A DNA stretch of 64,000 nucleotides from Thermoanaerobacterium butyriciformans (GTDB taxonomy: Bacteria; Bacillota; Thermoanaerobacteria; Thermoanaerobacterales; Thermoanaerobacteraceae). Positions 53,073 through 62,446 of this stretch are shown here, piece after piece (within the stretch, counting starts at the first letter, position 1; each line of letters begins with the position of its first letter). The stretch spans positions 1 through 64,000 of the forward strand of contig NZ_JAGGLT010000001.1 in the NCBI RefSeq assembly GCF_017874545.1, in the 5' to 3' direction. Position numbers and translations under genes: made by a program. The notes under the pieces are model-generated. The model saw nothing but the letters and a program-made list of their open reading frames with translations. It had not been told where the DNA came from and made no database searches.

Positions 53073-54275
53073 ATGAGCAAAATACTGGAACTGCGTGAAA
53101 AACGCGCTAAAGTATGGGAAGCTGCTAAAGCTTTCCTCGACAGCAAACGCGGGAACGACGGACTGCTTTCACCGGAGGATACCGCGACTTATGAAAAAAT
53201 GGAAGCCGACGTTATTGCGCTGGGCAAAGAAATAGAGCGTCTTGAGCGTCAGGCTGCCATAGATTTGGAACTGTCAAAACCGTTGAATATTCCTATTACA
53301 GACAAACCCACTTCCATATCTGGCAACAATGAAAAAACCGGACGTGCCAGCGATGAGTACAGGCAGTCTTTCTGGAACATGATGCGCGGCAGGCGCAAAT
53401 ATGACGTACACAACGCGCTGCAGATTGGAGAGGACACCGAAGGTGGATATCTTGTTCCCGACGACTTTGAGCGTACTCTTGTGGAAGCACTGGAGGAGGA
53501 GAATATCTTTAGGCAGATTGCCAATGTTATTACCACGTCCAGCGGTGACAAGAAAATTCCTGTGGTGGCAAGCAAGGGTACTGCATCCTGGGTGGATGAG
53601 GAAGGCCAGATTCCCGAAAGCGATGACTCCTTTGCACAGGTATCCATCGGCGCATATAAGCTGGCTACTATGATCAAGGTGTCAGAGGAGTTGTTAAACG
53701 ATAGTGTATTTAACCTTGAACAGTATATAGCCAAAGAATTCGCCCGCCGAATCGGAGCAAAAGAGGAGGAAGCATTTTTTATCGGTGACGGATCTGGCAA
53801 GCCAACCGGTATCTTGGCAGATAACGGCGGTGGCGAGATAGGAGTAACTGCGGCGAGTGCAACAGCCATTACCCTTGACGAGATCATGGACTTGTTCTAC
53901 AGCCTAAAGTCTCCGTACCGCAGGAACGCTGTATTCATTATGAATGATTCGACAATTAAAGCTATAAGGAAGCTCAAAGACAACAACGGTCAGTATCTCT
54001 GGCAGCCTTCTGTAACTGCTGGAACACCGGATACTATCCTCAATCGTCCAGTTAAAACTTCTGCATTTATGCCAGCCATTGCCGCTGGAGCAAAAACGAT
54101 TGTATTCGGCGATTTTTCTTATTACTGGGTGGCAGACCGTCAAGGCAGGGTTTTTAAGCGGCTTAATGAGTTGTATGCTGCGACCGGACAAGTTGGATTC
54201 ATGGCAACCCAGCGTGTAGATGGAAAGCTGGTACTGGCTGAAGCAGTCAAGATACTGCAGCAGAAATCAGCTTAA
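53073..54275 (+). CDS. Phage major capsid protein, HK97 gp5 family
   Basis: This is the main head shell protein, of 400 residues. An N-terminal coiled-coil delta/scaffold domain (about 1-75: LELREKRAKVWEAAKAFLD, EKMEADVIALGKEIERLERQ) is probably removed by the upstream protease. The HK97 fold follows: TEGGYLVPDDFERTLVEAL (about 119), FARRIGAKEEEAFFIGDGSGKPTGIL and a C-terminal FGDFSYYWVADRQG. ATG 53073 follows AAGGAGG; a TTG at 53067 is less likely. Confidence 0.95.
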   Translation: MSKILELREKRAKVWEAAKAFLDSKRGNDGLLSPEDTATYEKMEADVIALGKEIERLERQAAIDLELSKPLNIPITDKPTSISGNNEKTGRASDEYRQSFWNMMRGRRKYDVHNALQIGEDTEGGYLVPDDFERTLVEALEEENIFRQIANVITTSSGDKKIPVVASKGTASWVDEEGQIPESDDSFAQVSIGAYKLATMIKVSEELLNDSVFNLEQYIAKEFARRIGAKEEEAFFIGDGSGKPTGILADNGGGEIGVTAASATAITLDEIMDLFYSLKSPYRRNAVFIMNDSTIKAIRKLKDNNGQYLWQPSVTAGTPDTILNRPVKTSAFMPAIAAGAKTIVFGDFSYYWVADRQGRVFKRLNELYAATGQVGFMATQRVDGKLVLAEAVKILQQKSA

Positions 54276-54295
54276 TTAAAACGGAGGGCTGCGGC

Positions 54296-54604
54296 ATGGA
54301 ACTTTTGGAGAAGGTTAAAGCAAACCTCATATTGCAGCACAGCGAAGATGACGCACTTTTACAAGAGTATATCAAAGCCGCAGTTGCCTATGCGGAAAGT
54401 TACCAGAAAAAGCCGGAAGGATATTATGCCGAAAACCCCATGCCGCCTACTACTGAGCAGGCTGTCATTATGCTGTCGAGCCATTTTTATGAAAGCAGGG
54501 ATGGCTCGACGGCTGGCTTTTTTGGGGATAGTGTGCAGGCAGGACAGCAGGTATGGAATACAGTTAACCTATTGCTGCGGCTTGACCGGGATTGGAAGGT
54601 GTAA
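54296..54604 (+). CDS. Head-tail connector protein, HK97 gp6-like
   Basis: This 102-residue protein joins portal to tail. The helical pattern ILQHSEDDALLQEYIKAAVAYAESYQ, then PPTTEQAVIMLSSHFYESRDG and VWNTVNLLLRLDRDW, is typical of the gp6/YqbG-like group. GGAGGG precedes ATG 54296, 20 bases after the capsid gene. The next gene begins directly after its stop. Confidence 0.9.
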   Translation: MELLEKVKANLILQHSEDDALLQEYIKAAVAYAESYQKKPEGYYAENPMPPTTEQAVIMLSSHFYESRDGSTAGFFGDSVQAGQQVWNTVNLLLRLDRDWKV

Positions 54605-54606
54605 AT

Positions 54607-54942
54607 ATGGGCTTTGGGAAAATGAAAACTTTCGTGGACATTATCTCAGTCAAGCCGGTTAAGGACAGTGAGGGTTTTACTGAAAAAGGTGATGTCATTC
54701 TTACTTCGGTAAGGGCATACAAGGAAGATAGGCATGGCAGTGAAAAATGGGCAAACAGGGCGGCGTTTTCGCAGGCGTCTGCCCTGTTTCGCTTCCGTAA
54801 GATACCTAACCTGGAAGTTACCACAGATCTTGTACTCGTTTGCAGCGATGGCAGGTACAACATTATCAGTGTAGAGGATGTGAAGGGACGTGGAATGTAT
54901 ATTGAGGTGCTTGCGGAAAAAGTGAAATCAAGCAAAGCATAA
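54607..54942 (+). CDS. Head closure (head-tail adaptor) protein
   Basis: This 111-residue beta-rich protein (FVDIISVKPVKDSEGFTEKGDVILTSVRAYKEDRHGSEKWANRAAFSQASALFRFRK) fits the SPP1 gp16-like stopper family, which closes the head after packaging. The motif SEKWANRAAFSQA is characteristic. ATG 54607 lies two bases after the connector stop; a weak in-frame start at 54592 overlaps that gene. Confidence 0.87.
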   Translation: MGFGKMKTFVDIISVKPVKDSEGFTEKGDVILTSVRAYKEDRHGSEKWANRAAFSQASALFRFRKIPNLEVTTDLVLVCSDGRYNIISVEDVKGRGMYIEVLAEKVKSSKA

Positions 54943-54959
54943 GAGGAGGTGGCTGCAAC

Positions 54960-55391
54960 GTGGCTAAGGTGGAAGTTAAAATGCCGGAAGAGTTCTTGCT
55001 CAAGTTATCCAGACTTGGAGAAGGAACAGATGAAATCATACCTAAGGTGCTGGAAGCAGGCGGGGAAGTGGTTCTTTCAAAAGTGAAGTCCAATCTTCAG
55101 TCAGTTATCGGGAGCGGCACTAAATATCCGTCCAGAGCAACCGGTGAATTGGTAAATGCTTTGGGGCTCTCTCCTGCCAAACAGGACAGGGATGGAAACC
55201 ACAACATAAAAATCGGCTTTACTGAACCAAGGAAGGATGGGGTAAGCAATGCGAAGATTGCTAATATTATTGAGTATGGCAAGTCCGGGCAGCCTCCAAG
55301 GCCCTTTTTGAAACCGGCAAAATCAGCTACAAGGAAGTCCTGCATCGAAGCAATGAAGTCAAGACTGGAACAGGAGCTGGGTCGTATATGA
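54960..55391 (+). CDS. HK97 gp10-type tail/neck protein
   Basis: This 143-residue protein has the family pattern ILPKVLEAGGEVVLSKVKSNLQ, then GELVNALGLSPAKQDRDGNHNIKIGF and PRPFLKPAKSA. Members sit at the tail terminus. GTG 54960 follows GAGGAGGTGG. It overlaps the next gene by four bases (ATGA). Confidence 0.9.
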   Translation: MAKVEVKMPEEFLLKLSRLGEGTDEIIPKVLEAGGEVVLSKVKSNLQSVIGSGTKYPSRATGELVNALGLSPAKQDRDGNHNIKIGFTEPRKDGVSNAKIANIIEYGKSGQPPRPFLKPAKSATRKSCIEAMKSRLEQELGRI

Positions 55392-55732
55392 GCATATTGT
55401 CAGAATTAAACTCGTTATTGGATGGTTTGGGTATCCCCATTGAAACCGGGGTATTTAGCGGTGTACCGCCAGATGAGTACCTTGTCATTACTCCGATGAC
55501 AGATACATTTGAAGTTTTTGCAGACAACCGGCCTCAGGTAGAAACCCAGGAGGTAAGGTTGTCTTTATTTATAAAGGGAAACTACACTGCCCGTAAAAAC
55601 GAAATAGTGAACACATTGCTTCAAGCAGGCTTTACCATTACCGACAGGCGGTATATAGGCCATGAGGACGATACCGGCTATCACCACTATGCCATTGATG
55701 TGGCAAAAGAGTATGAAGTAAAGGAGGAATGA
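55388..55732 (+). CDS. Tail completion/terminator protein
   Basis: This 114-residue protein (DEYLVITPMTDTFEVFADNRPQVETQEVRLSLFIKGNY, HEDDTGYHHYAIDVAKEYEV) matches the small tail-completion proteins that end the tail tube in siphoviruses. Its start overlaps the previous stop as ATGA. Position between the gp10-like and major tail genes supports the call. Confidence 0.85.
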   Translation: MSILSELNSLLDGLGIPIETGVFSGVPPDEYLVITPMTDTFEVFADNRPQVETQEVRLSLFIKGNYTARKNEIVNTLLQAGFTITDRRYIGHEDDTGYHHYAIDVAKEYEVKEE

Positions 55733-55737
55733 AAAAC

Positions 55738-56337
55738 ATGGCCACAATCGGACTGGACAGGTTATATTATGCCAAAATAACTGAGAATGAAAACGGAGAA
55801 GAGACATACAACACGCCTGTTCCGCTGGCTAAGGCTATTACGGCAGAACTTTCTGTGGAGCTGGCAGAGGCGACACTTTATGCCGATGACGGGGCGGCAG
55901 AAGTGGTCAAGGAATTTCAAAGCGGCACCCTGACTCTTGGTGTTGCAGATATCGGAGTAGACGCTGCTGAGGTTTTGACGGGAGCCACCCTTGATGACAA
56001 TAAGGTGCTGATTTCCACCAGCGAGGATGGTGGCGCGCCTGTAGCAATCGGCTTTAGAGCCAAGAAAGCTAACGGCAAGTACAGGTATTTTTGGCTTTAC
56101 AGGGTTAAATTCGGAATCCCGGCTACAAATCTCCAAACGAAAGGTGATAGCATTACCTTTTCGACACCCACCATTGAAGGGACAGTCATGAGACGTAACA
56201 AACCAGATGGCCAGGGAAAGCACCCTTGGAAGGCGGAGGTCAGCGAAGACGATCCCGGTGTATCGCCTGAAACTATTACCGGCTGGTATACGGAAGTTTA
56301 TGAGCCGGTATTTGCTGTGGGAGGAGGCAGCGAATAA
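55738..56337 (+). CDS. Major tail protein, phi13 type
   Basis: This protein builds the tail tube. The 199 residues show IGLDRLYYAKI, ITAELSVELAEATLYADDGAAEVVKEFQSGTLTLGV and GFRAKKANGKYRYFWLYRVKF, typical of the phi13-like family. An Ig-like add-on domain is lacking. I chose ATG 55738, ten bases after GGAGG; ATG 55729 is only one base from it. The final base overlaps the next start. Confidence 0.92.
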   Translation: MATIGLDRLYYAKITENENGEETYNTPVPLAKAITAELSVELAEATLYADDGAAEVVKEFQSGTLTLGVADIGVDAAEVLTGATLDDNKVLISTSEDGGAPVAIGFRAKKANGKYRYFWLYRVKFGIPATNLQTKGDSITFSTPTIEGTVMRRNKPDGQGKHPWKAEVSEDDPGVSPETITGWYTEVYEPVFAVGGGSE

Positions 56338-56720
56338 TGCAGGATAATGACAGAAGCGCAATTATCAAAATAGGCGATAAAGAATATCAGCTTATTCTAA
56401 CCACTAAAGCGACAAAGGAGATTGCAAAAAGGTACGGCGGTCTTGAAAACCTCGGCACGAAACTGATGAAAACCGAGAACTTCGAGATGGCTCTTGACGA
56501 AGTGGTATGGCTGATTACACTGCTGGCTAACCAGAGCATTTTGATACACAACCTCAAAAATCAGGATAAGCGTGAACTCCTGACTGAAGAGACAGTGGAA
56601 CTTCTCACATCTCCTTTGGAACTGGCAACATATAAAGACGCTATCATGGAAGCAATGTTCAAGGGTACCAAAAGAAACGTTGAAAGTGAGGATGACTTAA
56701 AAAACACACCGGCCGAGTGA
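56337..56720 (+). CDS. Tail assembly chaperone, G-type
   Basis: This 127-residue protein (IIKIGDKEYQLILTTKATKEIAKRYGGLENLGTKL, SPLELATYKDAIMEAMFKGTKRN) is the lambda gpG analogue that coats the tape measure during tail assembly. GGAGGAGG lies before ATG 56337. Five codons before its stop, AAAAAAC (56699-56705) lies in the X-XXY-YYZ register, so some ribosomes should slip back one base into the next frame and make a longer G-T product. Confidence 0.9.
   Translation: MQDNDRSAIIKIGDKEYQLILTTKATKEIAKRYGGLENLGTKLMKTENFEMALDEVVWLITLLANQSILIHNLKNQDKRELLTEETVELLTSPLELATYKDAIMEAMFKGTKRNVESEDDLKNTPAE
56699..56705 (+). promoter_or_regulatory. Slippery heptamer A-AAA-AAC for -1 ribosomal frameshifting
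   Basis: The zero-frame codons are TTA AAA AAC. Slippage by -1 leads to KKHTGRVSDEEL and straight into the following frame, which lies exactly in the -1 frame. This heptamer is one of the most efficient in bacteria. Confidence 0.8.
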
Positions 56721-56908
56721 GCGATGAGGAATTGTTCACTCGGCTTTTATATTACGGCACTGTCCAGCTCAACCGTTCAGAGGATGAAGTATGGCTAATG
56801 CCTATTGGGTACCTGCTTGATTTATGGGAGTGCCATAAGCAGTTTTTAGGGCTGGCGAAACCAAAGCGTATGCTTACCATTGATGATGTGATACCTTATG
56901 GAATTTAA
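56717..56908 (+). CDS. Tail assembly chaperone, T-type frame
   Basis: This 63-residue frame (DEELFTRLLYYGTVQLNRSEDEVWLMPIGYLLDLWECHKQFLG) is the T part that binds the tape measure in gpG-T systems. It could also begin at GTG 56717, overlapping the upstream stop, but no strong ribosome site is present. Its main product is therefore probably the -1 frameshift fusion with the preceding gene. Confidence 0.85.
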   Translation: MSDEELFTRLLYYGTVQLNRSEDEVWLMPIGYLLDLWECHKQFLGLAKPKRMLTIDDVIPYGI

Positions 56909-56935
56909 AAATTTTGCAGGAAAGGAGGCGGTTAT

Positions 56936-59122
56936 GTGGCAGACAATTTTGGCTTGAAGATCGGGATTGAAGGCGAAAAGGAATTTAAAAACGCCATTCG
57001 TGAGATCAACCAAAGTTTTAAGGTACTGGGTAGCGAAATGAACCTGGTTGCATCTCAGTTCGACAAGCAGGATAAGTCAGTTGAAGCTGTTACTGCAAGA
57101 AACAAGGTGCTTAATAAAGAAATCGAATTGCAGAAAGAAAAAATAGCTACTTTGGAGAAAGCGCTTGCCAATGCCGCCTCATCTTTCGGAGAAACCGACC
57201 GGCGTACTCAGTCGTGGCAAATACAGCTTAATAATGCCAAAGCCGAACTGAACAAAATGGAGCGCGAACTCGAACAGTCTGCTGAAAGTGCAGACGAGCT
57301 TGGGGACGAATTGAAGGAAAGTGGAGACAATGCCGAAAAATCCAGCTCGAAATTTGAGAAGCTGGGCAGCGTTCTTAAAGGTGTTAGCGCGGCTATGGGT
57401 GCTGCAGCGGCCGCAGCGGGCGCGGCTGCCATCAAGCTGGGAAAAGAGGTCGTGGAGCAGTTTGGTGAGCTTGAGCAGAACCTTGGCGGTTCTGAAGCTG
57501 TGTTTGGCGAATATGCTGAACGTATCCAGAAAACAGGAGAAGAAGCCTACAAGAATCTGGGCTTGTCCCAATCCGAGTACCTTGCCACCGCCAACAAAAT
57601 GGGCGCACTGTTTCAGGGTGCTGGTGTCGATCAGCAAAAAAGTCTGGAGCTTACTGAGAAGGCCATGCAGCGAGCGGCGGACATGGCTTCGGTTATGGGC
57701 ATTGACATGCAGACTGCTATGGAATCCATCGCTGGCGCAGCCAAGGGTAACTTCACCATGATGGATAATCTGGGCGTCGCCATGAACGCCACTACCATCG
57801 AAGCTTATGCTCTTGCAAAAGGGCTGGATTTTGCCTGGAATAGCGCAACCAATGCCGAAAAGGCCGAGATCGCCATGCAGATGTTTTTTGAAAAAACCGA
57901 ACAGTATGCTGGCAACTTCGCAAGAGAGTCTACCCAGACCATCAGCGGTTCCATTGGTCTTTTACAAGCCTCTCTAAGTTCGTTTATAGCAGGACTTGGC
58001 AATGCGAACGCTGATATGACGAACCTAACACAAAATCTCGTGGATGCCTTTCAGGCTGTAGTTAAAAATATTGTACCGGTTTTGGAAAATATAGTGGCTG
58101 CTCTGCCGGAGGCAACCGGTGCGATTATCTCAGCAGTCAAAGATCTGCTTCCCGTGCTGTTGCAAACTGTAACTGAATTGTTCTCTCAGGTGCTTCAAAC
58201 TCTCTTGAGCCTGCTGCCGGAGCTGATTCCAGCAGCAGTAGATGCGGTCATGACCATTGTCGGAGCACTCATTGATAACCTGCCTTTACTCATTGATGCA
58301 GCGGTACAGCTAATCACAGCGTTGGTAATGGGGCTTGGAGAAGCATTACCGGAGCTAATTCCAGCAGCGGTTCAAGCAGTGATCACCATTGTGCAAGGGC
58401 TGCTGGATAATATGGACAAAATCCTTGAAGCTGCTTTTACATTGATTCAGGGACTGGCGCAGGGACTTTTAAATGCATTGCCAGAACTAATTGAAGCACT
58501 GCCGAGGATAATTACAACAATCATTGACTTTGTGACGAACAATATGCCGAAAATCATAGAATTGGGAATTACGCTTATCGTACAGCTTGCTGCCGGGCTT
58601 GTGAAAGCCATTCCAGAACTAGTAAAGTCTTTACCTCAGATTGTTGCGGCTATTATAGAAGGCTTGGGCAAGGCGGTTGTTTCAGTGGTTGAGATTGGTA
58701 AGAACATTGTAAAAGGCATCTGGGAAGGTATTAAAAGCCTTGGTAGCTGGATTAAGGATAAGGTTTCCGGTTTCTTTTCCGGTATTGTTGATGGAGTAAA
58801 GAATTTTCTTGGAATCAGATCTCCGTCCACTGTTTTTGAAGGTATTGGCGGCAATATGGCACTGGGTATTGGTGAGGGATTTGACAAGGCTATGGCCAGA
58901 GTGGCCGACGATATGCAAAATGCAGTGCCGACGGATTTTAATATATCTCCTGACATGAATGTAAGTGGACGAGGCGGATTTAGCAGTTTAACTTCCGGGC
59001 CACTTGTTGTGGTGCAGCAAATGATTGTTCGTGGTGAAGAAGACATCCGCAGGATTTCACAGGAGTTATATAACCTGATGCAGACCGGTTCAAGGGCGCA
59101 GGGACGTTTTATAACAGCGTAA
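56936..59122 (+). CDS. Phage tail tape measure protein
   Basis: This protein sets the tail length and is placed inside the tube. The 728 residues comprise an N-terminal coiled coil (about 20-135), an Ala-rich hydrophobic helix (about 150-172), a conserved segment with KMGALFQGAGVDQQKSLELTEKAMQRAADMASVMG (about 222-256), and a long hydrophobic repeat region (about 375-590). In the last, LPELIPAAV recurs at intervals of about 40. If the usual 0.15 nm per residue holds, the tail is about 110 nm. GTG 56936 is eight bases after GGAGG. Confidence 0.94.
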   Translation: MADNFGLKIGIEGEKEFKNAIREINQSFKVLGSEMNLVASQFDKQDKSVEAVTARNKVLNKEIELQKEKIATLEKALANAASSFGETDRRTQSWQIQLNNAKAELNKMERELEQSAESADELGDELKESGDNAEKSSSKFEKLGSVLKGVSAAMGAAAAAAGAAAIKLGKEVVEQFGELEQNLGGSEAVFGEYAERIQKTGEEAYKNLGLSQSEYLATANKMGALFQGAGVDQQKSLELTEKAMQRAADMASVMGIDMQTAMESIAGAAKGNFTMMDNLGVAMNATTIEAYALAKGLDFAWNSATNAEKAEIAMQMFFEKTEQYAGNFARESTQTISGSIGLLQASLSSFIAGLGNANADMTNLTQNLVDAFQAVVKNIVPVLENIVAALPEATGAIISAVKDLLPVLLQTVTELFSQVLQTLLSLLPELIPAAVDAVMTIVGALIDNLPLLIDAAVQLITALVMGLGEALPELIPAAVQAVITIVQGLLDNMDKILEAAFTLIQGLAQGLLNALPELIEALPRIITTIIDFVTNNMPKIIELGITLIVQLAAGLVKAIPELVKSLPQIVAAIIEGLGKAVVSVVEIGKNIVKGIWEGIKSLGSWIKDKVSGFFSGIVDGVKNFLGIRSPSTVFEGIGGNMALGIGEGFDKAMARVADDMQNAVPTDFNISPDMNVSGRGGFSSLTSGPLVVVQQMIVRGEEDIRRISQELYNLMQTGSRAQGRFITA

Positions 59123-59135
59123 TGGAGGGAAGCAT

Positions 59136-59909
59136 ATGGGATTTATCTACAATGGTATATCGTCGCAAAGTATGAAAATACGGGCAAGACTTACCAAATG
59201 GCAGGTCTCCACTGCCCTGCGCAATTCCTTTGAAACTGTGCCGGGCAAAGCAGGTATTGCAGATTTTGGCTGCGACATATCAGAACGAAACGTAATAATT
59301 AGCTGTAGTGTGCTTCCCCAGCGCAGTTTTGCTGAGCTTGTATCGGTTCTTGATAATGTTGCAGAATGGTTAAATCCGGAAAACGGGCTTAAGCAACTTG
59401 TTATAGATGATTTGCCCGACCGATATTTCATGGCTCGCTTATCAGAAGCGGTTGACTGTGAGCGGATATTGCGGACAGCGGGCAGCTTTGAACTTCGGTT
59501 TGTTTGTCCCGACCCGTATGTTTACGCGTTGGAAGATGAGATATTTGTCCTCTCTGAAACAGGTCTGCATGAATTGGAGAGGGTTAAAGGAAATGCGGAT
59601 TCCAATCCGGTTTATCTCTTGAAGGGTTTGATATCAACGTCCTCATCAAGCTATATTTCGCTTATTACGAACGGAGAGGAATTGCGAATTGTTGGCTCAT
59701 TATCTGAAGGTGAAACTCTGATTGTCGACTCCGGCATGGTAACGGCTAAAGTTATTGATGAAACAGGCGGAACCTTGAGAAATGGCCTTCCCAGCCTGCA
59801 GGATCTGAATTTTCCGATTCTCAGAAAAGGTGTTAATCATATTGAGATTGCCGCAGAAAACGCGACCTTTACTGAGTTAAAAATACAGGCAAAAAGCAGA
59901 TGGAGGTGA
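59136..59909 (+). CDS. Distal tail protein (Dit), SPP1 gp19.1-like
   Basis: This protein forms the hub at the tail tip. The 257 residues show MGFIYNGISSQSMKIR, the SF(E)TVPGKAGIADFG segment (about 30-45) and the DRYFMARLSEAVDCERILRTAGSFELRFVCPDPYVYA region (about 94-130) characteristic of Sipho_tail proteins. AATGGAGG precedes ATG 59136. The tail-associated protein gene follows four bases after its stop. Confidence 0.93.
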   Translation: MGFIYNGISSQSMKIRARLTKWQVSTALRNSFETVPGKAGIADFGCDISERNVIISCSVLPQRSFAELVSVLDNVAEWLNPENGLKQLVIDDLPDRYFMARLSEAVDCERILRTAGSFELRFVCPDPYVYALEDEIFVLSETGLHELERVKGNADSNPVYLLKGLISTSSSSYISLITNGEELRIVGSLSEGETLIVDSGMVTAKVIDETGGTLRNGLPSLQDLNFPILRKGVNHIEIAAENATFTELKIQAKSRWR

Positions 59910-59913
59910 TAAC

Positions 59914-62436
59914 ATGGCGATAAAATCAATCCTAACGAGCCAAGAGGATTTTACCGGGGAGTTTCCTGTAACTTCAAGGACGTCTGCTTTATGGCGATTT
60001 AATGAAAGAACGCCAGACGAAAATCTGCAGCTTATGGACTCATCGGGACATGGCAGACATTTTACCATCTCCGGCTGGTCAGGGACATCAGCAAACCTTA
60101 TTGCTGGAAGATTCGGAAGATATTTTAGGCAAAATATTGTTAATCCGACTTCTGAAAAGACCCATCTTATAGCAGAAAATGATGGGAGTTTCTTTAGCAA
60201 TCTGGGCGAAAAGATTGTTGTAGGCGGTTGGATTAATCCTACCACCTATTCGGTCGGCCAGACATATATACCCATATTCAATACCCGCCAAGGACCCGGT
60301 CAGCCCATTTTTTATGTTTCACTTTATCAAGGAAGACTTAGGCTGATGTTGTATAACTCCTCCGGCACACTAATCTACGACCAGAGTGAAACAGCTACCA
60401 TTACCTTAAAAAACGGCGGCTGGTATTTTATTGCCTCCATCATTGAAGTAAGCAATAAAAAGGTGCAGAACATCATATGCGATCGCAGCGACGGGGCAAC
60501 CTGGGTGTCGCCTGTGCGTTCCTTTTCGGGAGAATTGAACCGGGAATGTATAGCAAACATTATTATGGGGATGCATGCAAATACCTACTACTATGCCGGA
60601 GGCTTCGACGACTGGTTTCTGGAAACGGACTCACAGCTTACAGCTGATGATTTGCTGTTATATTTTAAGTCGTCTTTACATGCAAACGGTGGGGACGCGG
60701 CTTCGGATGTAGATGCTTTGGCAGAGCCTGGCGCAGTCACCCTTAAAGCAACAGATGGCAAGTATCCTGCAAGTGGCGTACTTTATACAAGGGCGGTTCC
60801 ATGTGCATTATCGGGCAGCGGTCGTGTAGCTGTGACAAGCGAATATACTGCAGGTGTTACTTCAGTGTCTCTAGTAGAGACCAGCACAAGCGATGATCTT
60901 GAAGAATGGTCTGCATGGCAGGCTGTGGGAACCAGCGGTGAACTTCAATCGCCAAATCGGCAATATATCAGGTTCCGTGTTACCCTTACCAGCAGCGATC
61001 CGTTGAGGACGCCAAAACTGCTGGAAATACAGCTTCATGATATACCGAAAGCGCCCTATGAGAAATTAGGCTTTGCCCGTCCTGTGATTTTGGACAAAAA
61101 CGGAGCATGGGAAGCTGTTCTTGAAAATGCCTTTGATATCATTGTCACTGGTGAGGTGAACGGCGCGGATACGCTGGAATTCAAGCTTCCGTTCCATGAT
61201 CCAAAAAGAAGCACACTGGAAAATGAAAAACAAGTGCAAATCGTAAATGACATTTACCGGATCCGAACCTTAACGGACAATAAAAGCGAAGATGGGCGTG
61301 TTATTACGCAAGTATATGCTGAAGCGGTATTTTACGATCTGTCTTTCAGTGCGGAAAAAGAACCTAGAGAATTCAATGCAGATACTGCAGATGTTCCGAT
61401 GCAATATGCACTTTTGGGTACAGGTTGGACAGTAGGAAATGTTACTGTCACTACGAAACGGACATGGCAGTGTACAGAAAAAAATGCCTTATCCATCCTT
61501 CGCACCGTACAGAATATTTATGGCGGCGATCTGGTGTTTGACAGCGCCAACCGCCAGGTACACCTTTTGACTTTTAGTGGTACTGATAGCGGAGCGCTTT
61601 TTTCATATAGAAAGAATTTGAAAAGTATTCAGCGGGTAGTCGATACACGTGAATTAGTGACAAGGCTCTATGCTTATGGAAAGGACGGATTGACCTTCGC
61701 TTCAATTAATGGAGGTAAGGCATACGTGGAAGATTACACTTTTTCCAGTGAAGTGAGGGTGTCGACGCTTGATTGTTCGTCGTTTACAAATCCGTATCAG
61801 ATGTTGGAATATGCAAAAATGCGGCTTGCAGAATATTCGAAGCCTCGCGTTTCATATGTGCTGTCGGCAATGGATCTATCTGCACTGACCGGTTATGAGC
61901 ATGAAGCATGGAAACTGGGTGATATTGTAACGGTAGACGATAAGGAACTAGGCCTTCTGGTAAAGACACGTGTTGTGCGAAGGCAGTACAACTTGCAGGA
62001 GCCTTGGAAAACAGTGATCGAGCTTTCAACTAAACTGCGGGAACTCGGCGATTCTTCAGCACAGTGGGACAAGGCAGCGGATGCGCTGTCCTCTGCAGAG
62101 CTGATAAATCGTCAGGAAATTAAAGATATGGTACCATTCAACCATCTGCGCAATTCCCGGGCAGATGACGGTTTTGCCTACTGGGTCAATTCCGGTTTTG
62201 AAGTGGATACTGAAAATGGTGTTTCGGGAACTGCTTCCTTCAAGGCTGTCGGTGTACCTGGTATGACAAAGAGCCTTTCACAGACGGTATACCCAGCAAC
62301 ACGTAAAAGCTATACATTTTCAGCGCAGATTGCTTCAGAAAACCTTGAAAAGGGTGAAAACGGCCAAGTTGGTGTTGAGATAGTCATTGAATACGAGGAC
62401 GGTACAACAGAAACAAGATTTATAGACCTGATTTGA
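59914..62436 (+). CDS. Tail-associated fibre/endopeptidase-like protein with LamG-type insertion
   Basis: This 840-residue tip protein has, near its N-terminus, a LamG/concanavalin-like sugar-binding domain (about 25-255: SALWRFNERTP, IVVGGWINPTTY, GGWYFIASIIEVSNKKV, YYYAGGFDDWFLETD). A middle part with LEFKLPFHDPKRSTLENEKQVQIVNDIYRIRTL (about 425-460) follows, typical of phage minor structural or tail-endopeptidase proteins. A C-terminal jelly-roll-like part (about 745-840) probably also binds carbohydrate. GGAGGTG precedes ATG 59914. The host ligand is unknown, but two sugar-binding modules suggest receptor recognition. Confidence 0.85.
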   Translation: MAIKSILTSQEDFTGEFPVTSRTSALWRFNERTPDENLQLMDSSGHGRHFTISGWSGTSANLIAGRFGRYFRQNIVNPTSEKTHLIAENDGSFFSNLGEKIVVGGWINPTTYSVGQTYIPIFNTRQGPGQPIFYVSLYQGRLRLMLYNSSGTLIYDQSETATITLKNGGWYFIASIIEVSNKKVQNIICDRSDGATWVSPVRSFSGELNRECIANIIMGMHANTYYYAGGFDDWFLETDSQLTADDLLLYFKSSLHANGGDAASDVDALAEPGAVTLKATDGKYPASGVLYTRAVPCALSGSGRVAVTSEYTAGVTSVSLVETSTSDDLEEWSAWQAVGTSGELQSPNRQYIRFRVTLTSSDPLRTPKLLEIQLHDIPKAPYEKLGFARPVILDKNGAWEAVLENAFDIIVTGEVNGADTLEFKLPFHDPKRSTLENEKQVQIVNDIYRIRTLTDNKSEDGRVITQVYAEAVFYDLSFSAEKEPREFNADTADVPMQYALLGTGWTVGNVTVTTKRTWQCTEKNALSILRTVQNIYGGDLVFDSANRQVHLLTFSGTDSGALFSYRKNLKSIQRVVDTRELVTRLYAYGKDGLTFASINGGKAYVEDYTFSSEVRVSTLDCSSFTNPYQMLEYAKMRLAEYSKPRVSYVLSAMDLSALTGYEHEAWKLGDIVTVDDKELGLLVKTRVVRRQYNLQEPWKTVIELSTKLRELGDSSAQWDKAADALSSAELINRQEIKDMVPFNHLRNSRADDGFAYWVNSGFEVDTENGVSGTASFKAVGVPGMTKSLSQTVYPATRKSYTFSAQIASENLEKGENGQVGVEIVIEYEDGTTETRFIDLI

Positions 62437-62446
62437 GGGTGATGAT

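Noticed and set aside
53249-53887. Open frame of 212 codons opposite the major capsid gene
   Set aside because: A shadow of the capsid coding frame; serine- and alanine-rich low-complexity translation and no start signals.
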